This document shows positions 13,929 through 20,416 of a stretch of 21,729 bases of DNA, one piece after another. The notes beneath the pieces were generated by a model. That model made no database searches. It was not told the origin of the DNA and worked only from the letters and a program-made list of their open reading frames with translations. The stretch is from Thalassospira sp. UBA1131 (GTDB taxonomy: Bacteria > Pseudomonadota > Alphaproteobacteria > Rhodospirillales > Thalassospiraceae), in assembly GCF_002311515.1 (NCBI RefSeq), contig NZ_DCAO01000033.1, positions 5,776 through 27,504 on the forward strand, given 5' to 3'. A program made the translations under genes and the position numbers. How positions within the stretch are numbered: position 1 is the first letter of the stretch; each line of letters opens with the position of its first letter.

Positions 13929-15278
13929 TCACAGCGTTTTATTCATGCCCATGAACTTTTCCAGCCAGTGGATGTCATAATCCCCTTTCTGGATGTCCGG
14001 GTTGGCAAGAAGCGTTTGATGCAGCGGAATGGTGGTTTTGATGCCGCCAATCGCATATTCAGCAAGTGCACGACGCAGACGCATCATGCATTCTTCACGG
14101 TCGCGACCATGAACAATCAGCTTTGCGATCATGCTGTCGTAATAAGGCGGGATCGAATAACCGGTATAAATACCGCTATCGACACGAACGCCCAGACCGC
14201 CAGGGGCATGATATTCCTTGATCTTGCCCGGTGACGGGACAAAGGTCTGCGGGTCTTCGGCGTTGATGCGGCATTCAATGGCGTGACCATGAATTTCAAG
14301 GTCTTCCTGCTTGAATGACAACTCAAGACCAGCTGCAACGCGGATCTGTTCGCGCACAAGGTCAACACCGGAAATCATTTCGGTGACCGGGTGTTCCACC
14401 TGAAGACGGGTGTTCATTTCGATGAAATAGAACTCGCCATTTTCATAAAGGAACTCGATGGTGCCGGCATTGCGATACCCCATGCCGATCATGGCATTGG
14501 CAACCGTGGAACCGATCCGTTCGCGTTCTTCCGGCGTCAGGGTCGGAGACGGGGCTTCTTCAAGCACCTTCTGGTGGCGGCGCTGCAACGAGCAATCGCG
14601 TTCAAACAGGTGAACGGCGTTGCCGTGCGTATCCCCGATGACCTGCAATTCGATATGGCGTGGTTTGCCAAGGTACTTTTCCATGTAAACGGCGGCATTG
14701 CCAAAGTTCTGCAATGCTTCCTTACGGGTCATGGAAAATGCTTCGGCAAGGTCTTCTTCGCGCTCGACCACTTTCATGCCACGACCGCCGCCGCCGCCTG
14801 ATGCCTTGATCAGGACCGGAAAACCGATCTCCTTGGCGCATTTGCGGGCTTCGTCGACGCTGGTGATTTCACCATCAGAACCCGGAACACACGGAATGCC
14901 AAGCTTTTCGGCCGTCTGTTTTGCCGTGATCTTGTCACCCATCATGCGGATATGTTCCGGCGTCGGGCCGATGAAGGCAAAGCCGTGCTCTTCGACCATG
15001 GAGGCGAAATCGGCGTTTTCCGACAGGAAGCCGTAGCCTGGATGGATGGCCTCAGCGCCGGTGATTTCAGCAGCCGAAAGAATGGCCGGAATATTCAGAT
15101 AGCTGTCTTTGGATGCTGCCGGGCCGATGCAGACCGATTCGTCGGCCAGACGCACATGCATGGCGTCCGCATCAGCAGTGGAATGCACCGCGACAGTTTT
15201 GATGCCCATTTCGCGGCAGGCGCGCTGAATTCGAAGCGCGATTTCGCCACGGTTGGCAATCAGGATTTTGTCGAACAT
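13929..15278 (-). CDS. accC: Acetyl-CoA carboxylase, biotin carboxylase subunit
   Basis: Carboxylates the biotin on AccB with ATP and bicarbonate, the first half-reaction of fatty acid synthesis. The 449-residue product (E. coli 449) begins MFDKILIANRGEIALRI, the standard N-terminus. The ATP-grasp glycine loop GGGGGRG is at 161-167, the EMNTRLQVEHPVTE metal and catalytic segment at about 287-300, and HPGYGFLSEN at about 79-88. It begins 17 bases after accB on the same strand and is clearly co-transcribed with it. A stable UUCG-loop terminator follows. No anomalies seen. Confidence 0.98.
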   Translation of the reverse strand: MFDKILIANRGEIALRIQRACREMGIKTVAVHSTADADAMHVRLADESVCIGPAASKDSYLNIPAILSAAEITGAEAIHPGYGFLSENADFASMVEEHGFAFIGPTPEHIRMMGDKITAKQTAEKLGIPCVPGSDGEITSVDEARKCAKEIGFPVLIKASGGGGGRGMKVVEREEDLAEAFSMTRKEALQNFGNAAVYMEKYLGKPRHIELQVIGDTHGNAVHLFERDCSLQRRHQKVLEEAPSPTLTPEERERIGSTVANAMIGMGYRNAGTIEFLYENGEFYFIEMNTRLQVEHPVTEMISGVDLVREQIRVAAGLELSFKQEDLEIHGHAIECRINAEDPQTFVPSPGKIKEYHAPGGLGVRVDSGIYTGYSIPPYYDSMIAKLIVHGRDREECMMRLRRALAEYAIGGIKTTIPLHQTLLANPDIQKGDYDIHWLEKFMGMNKTL

Positions 15279-15295
15279 GCGGTTGATACCCCGGC

Positions 15296-15742
15296 TTACT
15301 CAATAATGACTAGCGGTTCGTCATATTCGACCGGATGGCCGTCGTTCGCGATAATCTGGGTGATCTTGCCAGATTTTGGTGCGCGGATCGGATTGAAGGT
15401 TTTCATCGCTTCGATCAGCATCAGGGTCTGGCCTTCAGCAATGCTTGCGCCGACCGAGATGAACGGAGCCGCACCCGGTTCCGGTGCAAAATAGACAACG
15501 CCGACCATCGGCGATTTAACCGCACCCGGATGGGAGGCGGCATCAGACGGCGCCGCAACAGCCGGCGCGGACGCAGCCGGAGCAGCCGGCGCCACAGCCG
15601 GAGCAGCAGCAACCATGGTGCCCTGACGGGCGACGCGAATACGGTTGTCACCTGCGGCAACTTCAATTTCGGTCAGATTGGTGTCGTCCAGCAGCTCGGC
15701 GAGCTGGCGAATGGCGTCATTGTCGATGTTGAACTTGCTCAT
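15296..15742 (-). CDS. accB: Acetyl-CoA carboxylase, biotin carboxyl carrier protein
   Basis: Carries the carboxybiotin between AccC and the AccAD transferase. It has 148 residues. The N-terminal domain (1-40) mediates AccC binding, a mobile Ala/Pro linker spans about 44-70, and the biotinyl domain runs from about 75 to 148. The biotin-accepting Lys114 lies in EAMKTFN, where the E. coli version reads EAMKMMN; the thumb segment before it (FAPEPGAAPFISVG) is present. The ribosome site (AAAG) is weak. The decayed aroQ ends 10 bases upstream, so accB expression depends on a promoter within or before that remnant; none is obvious to me. Confidence 0.97.
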   Translation of the reverse strand: MSKFNIDNDAIRQLAELLDDTNLTEIEVAAGDNRIRVARQGTMVAAAPAVAPAAPAASAPAVAAPSDAASHPGAVKSPMVGVVYFAPEPGAAPFISVGASIAEGQTLMLIEAMKTFNPIRAPKSGKITQIIANDGHPVEYDEPLVIIE

Positions 15743-15752
15743 TTCGATATCT

Positions 15753-16186
15753 TTATGATGGTGTGTGGATCAATCCGCGCATGGCATCCAGGGCGTTCTT
15801 GGTGCTCCGGGAGCCAAAGCCGTAGATCATGCCGTTTGCAGCTTTCGAGACGTTTAAATCGTGTCTGAATGCATTCCGCTTTTGAATATTGGACAGATGA
15901 ATCCCGAATTTCGCCATGAACAATGCGGCGAAAGCTTCAAGGATCGCAACCGATGTGTGCGTATATGCCTTAGCATTGCCAAGAATGCCAGAGTCTTCTT
16001 GTCGGTTTTGCTTAAAACCAGTCAACTCGTTCACTTCCATTCTTGCTTCGAAGCATCCATCGCGCATCAGTCCGCAGGGTGTCTCGACCGTTCAGGAATG
16101 CCCGAACCGCGAAGCAATCCGCTTCTGAATGCCCAACATTTGGAGTTGCGTTTATAACACGACCAAAGTCTGACGCAACTTTGCAT
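15753..16186 (-). pseudogene. aroQ: Decayed 3-dehydroquinate dehydratase, type II
   Basis: AroQ makes 3-dehydroshikimate in the shikimate pathway, and in many proteobacteria it sits directly before accB. Here its remains are spread over two frames of the minus strand. The distal part (frame ending 15753) reads AYTHTSVAI, then GIHLSNIQKRNAFRH, then GMIYGFG, clear relatives of AroQ AYTHTSVAI, VHLSNIHxREEFRH and GVICGFG. The proximal part reads NGRDTL (YGxDTL in AroQ) and VDWF before a stop (VDWIQEA in AroQ). DNA at 16120-16140 still encodes MLGI in a further frame. At least one frameshift, a deletion of some 15 codons and loss of the NGPNLN active-site loop make it non-functional. The 5' limit is approximate: a possible old ATG is at 16186. 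Confidence 0.8.
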
Positions 16187-16360
16187 TGGCCTTTGCAACG
16201 CGGCCCTGATGCTTCTGGGGTGCATGATTGGCCAGCAAGGCGAGCTTGCCGGGCCATCAACACCAAAAAGCCATGCAAGACGGCTTGCTTCGGGCGAGCG
16301 TGCTGCGCATACTGCGCGGCAATTGTGAATAATTTGATACCACATGGATGAAACGGAAAG

Positions 16361-17356
16361 ATGCGTCTTACGATCAACGGTGAAGACCGCACCATCGAAA
16401 ATGCTGGAAACGTTGCCGAACTTCTTGGCGAGCTTGGAATCGCCCAGACCAAGGTCGCGGTCGAGCGCAATCTGGAAATCGTTCCCAAAACGGCCTACGG
16501 CGAAACCCGGCTGGCCGATGGCGACAAACTTGAAATCGTGCATTTTATCGGCGGTGGGTCACATGAAGCAGGCCTTGCCGCGGCAGACGATGACGGTTTC
16601 GTTGTTGCAGGCAAGAAATTCTCGTCCCGCTTGCTGGTGGGGACCGGCAAATACAAGGATTTTGAGGAAACCAAAATTGCGATCGAGGCATCCGGTGCCG
16701 AAATCGTCACGGTTGCCGTGCGCCGCGTGAACCTGACCGACCCGAACCAGCCGATGCTGGTCGATTATGTCGATCCGAAAAAATACACCTATCTGCCCAA
16801 TACGGCCGGTTGTTTTACCGCCGATGATGCTGTGCGTACCCTGCGCCTTGCACGCGAAGCCGGCGGCTGGAATCTGGTCAAACTCGAAGTGCTGGGCGAT
16901 CAGGCCACGCTTTATCCCAATATGCCCGAAACGCTTAAGGCGGCCGAAGCCCTGATCAAGGATGGCTTTGATGTCATGGTTTATTGCAGCGATGATCCCA
17001 TTCAGGCCAAGATGCTCGAAGATATGGGCTGCTGCGCGATCATGCCGTTGGGGTCATTGATCGGTTCTGGCATGGGGATTTTGAACCCGGTCAATATCGC
17101 GCTGATCAAGGAAAACGCCAATGTGCCGGTTCTGGTTGATGCGGGTGTTGGCAGTGCATCGGACGCCGCAGTTGCCATGGAACTGGGCTGTGACGGTGTC
17201 TTGATGAATACCGCAATCGCCGGGGCAAAGGATCCGATCCGTATGGCGCGCGCCATGAAACATGCCATCATTGCCGGGCGTGAATCCTTCCTGGCGGGTC
17301 GCATGCCCAAAAAGAAATATGCCGATCCGTCCTCGCCACTGGCTGGGATTATCTAG
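16361..17356 (+). CDS. thiSG: Fused sulfur carrier ThiS - thiazole synthase ThiG
   Basis: ThiG builds the thiazole of thiamine from deoxyxylulose phosphate, dehydroglycine or iminoglycine, and sulfur delivered by ThiS thiocarboxylate. The 331-residue product contains a complete ThiS (1-66, ending HFIGGG) joined by a short acidic linker (67-79) to a full ThiG (about 80-331). ThiG marks are LLVGTGKY (91-98), VRRVNL (120-125), the Schiff-base lysine Lys174 in VKLEVLGD, and the phosphate loop around VDAGVGSASDA (259-269). Annotated ThiSG fusions exist in other alphaproteobacteria. The ribosome site GGAAAG is close to the ATG. I find no TPP riboswitch in the 174 bases upstream, which is unusual for thiamine genes, and no other thi gene is adjacent. 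Confidence 0.93.
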   Translation: MRLTINGEDRTIENAGNVAELLGELGIAQTKVAVERNLEIVPKTAYGETRLADGDKLEIVHFIGGGSHEAGLAAADDDGFVVAGKKFSSRLLVGTGKYKDFEETKIAIEASGAEIVTVAVRRVNLTDPNQPMLVDYVDPKKYTYLPNTAGCFTADDAVRTLRLAREAGGWNLVKLEVLGDQATLYPNMPETLKAAEALIKDGFDVMVYCSDDPIQAKMLEDMGCCAIMPLGSLIGSGMGILNPVNIALIKENANVPVLVDAGVGSASDAAVAMELGCDGVLMNTAIAGAKDPIRMARAMKHAIIAGRESFLAGRMPKKKYADPSSPLAGII

Positions 17357-17379
17357 GCGATATTCTTGCGATAATCTGT

Positions 17380-17421
17380 AAAGCAAAAGGCCGTTTCGAT
17401 TGTGAAACGGCCTTTTGCTTT
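17380..17421. terminator. Long bidirectional terminator between thiSG and dsbA-like gene
   Basis: A perfect 18-bp stem (17380-17397 with 17404-17421) with a 6-base loop has A-rich and T-rich ends, so it can terminate thiSG on the plus strand and the convergent thiol oxidoreductase gene on the minus strand. Confidence 0.9.
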
Positions 17422-17488
17422 TTCATTGAGACGGTGAAACAACAAAACTGCACATGTTGGCGTCTTGTGTTTGGTCATGTGGTTTTGA

Positions 17489-18250
17489 TCAGGATGCGTC
17501 TTTCAGTCCGGCATCGACCAGCGCATTTACACGCTCCATGTCTGCACCCGAAACCAGCGTGCCATTGATCAGGAAGGCTGGAGTGCCTGAAATACCAACG
17601 GCGCGCGCCATGCTCGAATACTGTGCCAGCATACCGGTGATTTCGGGCGCCTTCATGTCTTCAAGCATCTGTTCAACGTCGATGCCAACACCTGCGGCCA
17701 GTTCATTGATACGTTCCTGATCAAGCAGGCCACGGTTGGTCATGAAGGCTTCGTGCGCTTCCATGTATTTGTCCTGCTTGTCAGCCGCGAGTGCGGCACG
17801 GGCGGCAAGGGTGCTTTCCTCGCTCAGGATCGGGAACTCGACAAAGATCGTGCGAACCTTGCCATCACTGTTTTCGGCAATTTCCTTCACGCCATCAAAG
17901 GCGCGCTTGCAATAACCGCAGTGGTAATCAAAAAACTCGATCACGGTTACCGGCGCATCAACCGGCCCGACCGACGGCACGGAACTGTCGGCAACCAGCG
18001 CATCCCAGACAGGGGTGATGGCCTCTGCCTGCTGGCGGGCCTGTGCGGCCGCTTGCCAGGATTGGACATTCTGGATCGCGCGCAAAAGAACATCCGGGTT
18101 ATCAAGCAGGTATTGTTCGATAACGCCTTCGATTTCTGTTTTCTGTTCAGCGCTCAGGCTATCCTGCGCGAAGGCTGGCTGCGCGCCAATCAGCATGCCG
18201 ATAACAAGTGCTGTGCCAGCAAGAAAGCGTTTTGCGATATGGGAGTTCAT
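17489..18250 (-). CDS. DsbA/ScsC-like periplasmic thiol:disulfide oxidoreductase
   Basis: A 253-residue secreted thioredoxin-fold protein. Residues 1-28 are a signal peptide ending AFA. Residues about 31-75 are a helical extension (LSAEQKTEIEGVIEQYLL) like the N-terminal oligomerisation region of ScsC and Com1-type proteins. The DsbA domain follows, with catalytic Cys111-Gly-Tyr-Cys114 in FFDYHCGYCKRAF and the cis-proline loop GTPAF at 222-226. It makes or reshuffles disulfide bonds in the periplasm; oxidase or isomerase activity depends on oligomeric state, which cannot be read here. The start has AAGGACG about 6 bases upstream. It is the last gene of a minus-strand set with the lipoprotein and the M48 peptidase, 87 bases after the former. 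Confidence 0.93.
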   Translation of the reverse strand: MNSHIAKRFLAGTALVIGMLIGAQPAFAQDSLSAEQKTEIEGVIEQYLLDNPDVLLRAIQNVQSWQAAAQARQQAEAITPVWDALVADSSVPSVGPVDAPVTVIEFFDYHCGYCKRAFDGVKEIAENSDGKVRTIFVEFPILSEESTLAARAALAADKQDKYMEAHEAFMTNRGLLDQERINELAAGVGIDVEQMLEDMKAPEITGMLAQYSSMARAVGISGTPAFLINGTLVSGADMERVNALVDAGLKDAS

Positions 18251-18337
18251 TGGACGTCCTTTTGTCTCTGGCCAGTGTGTAATGCTGTGGTCCTGACCCT
18301 GATGAAATGTGATGGTTTTTGATACGTGATCTCGTTG

Positions 18338-19024
18338 CTAACGTGAAAGTAAAATATGCGTTAGATGTATCACACTATTCTGTGCGGCGATGTGATCATC
18401 GCCCGAAACAATGCCAATCCACACTAGGCGTACCTCGTCGGCCTGGGCATCGGGCCAATATCGCCGATAAAGCGTCGCGAGATCAAAATATTCGCGGTGC
18501 CATTCACCGTAGCGCACTTCATACTGGCCAACGGCGATGCGGACTTCCTGATCCATCGTTGGTTTTCCGGATCCAAGATCACTTTCCGTCCAGCTTCCCT
18601 GTGCCTGCCGTCGGAAGCCAAGCAACAGTTCAACATCCCCGACTTGGGCCGCACTGTTGAATTGCCAGTCAAAAGACAAAAATGGTGAGGCCAGCACGAT
18701 CACATTTGTCCGCCGACCGATTTCAAATACCCCCATCCCGGGGCGCGCGGCAAGGGCGATGCGGCCGTCCTTGTCCTCCCAGCCAAGCGGGGCAGGGGTC
18801 ACGTTAGACTTTTGATTGACCTGCCAATAGCGCGGCGGGTTGGATAATGAAAAAGGCGCATAAAGCAGTTTCAGGTCACCAGTGACATCCACACCAGCAC
18901 CCGGCAGGCTGCAACTTGCCATGCCGAGCGATCCCAGCAAGACCATTACAGACGCCAAAACCCTTCTGGATGTGAAGGCGCGCGCGGCCCGTGCCTCGGT
19001 ACGTAGTGCGGGCGAAGGCGTCAA
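18338..19024 (-). CDS. Putative lipoprotein of unknown function
   Basis: A 228-residue protein that starts at a TTG overlapping the stop of the M48 peptidase gene (TTGA), supported by AAGGA about 9 bases upstream; the overlap implies translational coupling. A basic n-region (residues 1-21) is followed by a hydrophobic core and a lipobox-like MASC with Cys38, so it is probably lipid-anchored. The mature part is beta-rich with an alternating pattern, including PFLSFDWQFN (about 113-122), and the layout recalls DUF3047-type jelly-roll proteins; that assignment is tentative. The gene sits between an envelope peptidase and a periplasmic thiol oxidoreductase, which suggests a role in the cell envelope, but no function is known to me. 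Confidence 0.72.
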   Translation of the reverse strand: MTPSPALRTEARAARAFTSRRVLASVMVLLGSLGMASCSLPGAGVDVTGDLKLLYAPFSLSNPPRYWQVNQKSNVTPAPLGWEDKDGRIALAARPGMGVFEIGRRTNVIVLASPFLSFDWQFNSAAQVGDVELLLGFRRQAQGSWTESDLGSGKPTMDQEVRIAVGQYEVRYGEWHREYFDLATLYRRYWPDAQADEVRLVWIGIVSGDDHIAAQNSVIHLTHILLSR

Positions 19025-20376
19025 TTGGCGGCGTCCTTGCCCGGTACGCCATCAGGATTGGTCGCCTGAAGAATGTCCTGCGCACGAACCCATGTGGCCG
19101 TGCCCTTTTCAAGTTTCCGGTCGGCTTGAACCGCATGATAGCTCGCTGCTTGCCGGTCACCGGTCAGAAGGCTGTACTCAGCCTGCGAAAGGGACGCTTC
19201 GCCTTCGTTGCCAAGACGGTTTTCAACAATCGCACGGAACCGCCATGCCGATGCATTGCCGCGTTCGCGCGACAATACCCCGATCAGGTTTTCCTTGGCC
19301 GGGGCCAGATAGGCCTCATCGCCGGTTTCGATCATCGCATGCGCCAGAAGAAGTCGGATCAGCGGCGCACCGTTTGAAAGTTCGGCCGATTTTTGCAGCG
19401 GTGGGATGGCATCGCGCGCACGCCCGAATTCCAGAAGAATCTGGCCTTTCAGTTCTTCGAAATAGGGATTGGATGGTTCCTCGGCGATCAGCCCTTCGAT
19501 AATCTCAAGCGCGGGCTCAAGCTGTGAATCCCGGTAATAGGCGATCGAGCGGGCATAGCGTGCGGCAATGCTCGTATCGCTTTCGGGATAAGTGCGCATC
19601 GTATTTTGAATATGATTGGTAAAGGCAAACAGTTTGGCGCGCATGCGGGCATGGCGCTCATACAGATCGGGGCTGACCTTGGCATCCTTGAGTGACGAGT
19701 TGGATACATAGTTTTCAAGGAAATCGACACGCTCGACGGTCAGCGGGTGGCTGCGCAGATACGGGTCCTGGCTTGCGGTACTCAGCAATTCCTGACCTTC
19801 AAGGGTCTGCATGAATTCCAGCATCCCGCGCGAAGAAATGCCTGCCTCTGTTAAATACTTCACACCGGCTTGATCGGCACTGCTTTCCTGGGTCCGCGAA
19901 TAGGCAAGGAAGTTACGGGTGGCCACGTTCTGACCGCCCAGAATGGCGGCAGTACCGACATCAGACCGGCCCGCCGCAACACCGGCGGCAACACCGGCAA
20001 TTGTGGAAAGAATCGAGATTGCGGAAGCATTGCGCAACTGGTCATGAACGCGTGAAAGATGGCCACCGGAGATGTGGCCGGTCTCGTGGGCAACAACGCC
20101 GATAACCTGTTCGGGAGTCTCTGCTTTTAACAACAGCCCAGTATTGATAAAAAGCTTTTGGCCCCCGGCAACAAATGCGTTCAAGCTGTTGTCGGAAACG
20201 ATATAAATGGACACGCCATTCGGATCGAGGCCCGCCGCCCTGAAAATGGGCGTGGCATACATCCGAAGGGTTTCCTCGATCTCTGTATCGCGGATAAAAG
20301 AACGACCCTGCGCGAAAACCGTGCTAGGCAGGGCAACAAGGAAAATGGCAGTGAGAGTAATAATGCGTCTGAGCAA
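19021..20376 (-). CDS. Periplasmic M48 zinc metallopeptidase with TPR-like tail (BepA/YfgC type)
   Basis: BepA-type peptidases check outer-membrane protein assembly and degrade stalled ones. From the TTG at 20376 the product is 451 residues and begins with a standard signal peptide ending VFA; GGAA lies 8 bases upstream. The frame extends to another TTG at 20430 with no clear ribosome site, and that would overlap the divergent gene more. The zinc site HETGH is at 97-101 and the third ligand Glu164 is in QESSADQAG, as in M48 enzymes. The C-terminal half, from about residue 250, is made of helical TPR-like repeats (for example residues about 275-400). E. coli BepA is 487 residues with the same layout. 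First gene of the minus-strand trio; the promoter must lie in the narrow gap with the divergent gene. Confidence 0.92.
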   Translation of the reverse strand: MLRRIITLTAIFLVALPSTVFAQGRSFIRDTEIEETLRMYATPIFRAAGLDPNGVSIYIVSDNSLNAFVAGGQKLFINTGLLLKAETPEQVIGVVAHETGHISGGHLSRVHDQLRNASAISILSTIAGVAAGVAAGRSDVGTAAILGGQNVATRNFLAYSRTQESSADQAGVKYLTEAGISSRGMLEFMQTLEGQELLSTASQDPYLRSHPLTVERVDFLENYVSNSSLKDAKVSPDLYERHARMRAKLFAFTNHIQNTMRTYPESDTSIAARYARSIAYYRDSQLEPALEIIEGLIAEEPSNPYFEELKGQILLEFGRARDAIPPLQKSAELSNGAPLIRLLLAHAMIETGDEAYLAPAKENLIGVLSRERGNASAWRFRAIVENRLGNEGEASLSQAEYSLLTGDRQAASYHAVQADRKLEKGTATWVRAQDILQATNPDGVPGKDAAN

Positions 20377-20416
20377 AATGTGCGTTCCATATTTTCGTTC
20401 GACTGATGTCGGTTCC

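Noticed and set aside
15753..16067. 104-codon minus-strand frame as an independent hypothetical gene
   Set aside because: Its content is the C-terminal half of AroQ; it is part of the pseudogene.
16181..16198. TTGCA-N8-TGCAA repeat resembling the palindrome near the small RNA
   Set aside because: No sigma-54 promoter follows, and it lies in decayed sequence; a chance match is likely.
16187..16360. TPP riboswitch upstream of thiSG
   Set aside because: Looked for the CUGAGA and related THI-box core sequences and found none in this stretch.
16012..16543. Two overlapping 158-codon minus-strand frames before the aroQ remnant
   Set aside because: They overlap thiSG on the other strand and contain only scraps of aroQ; no coherent protein.
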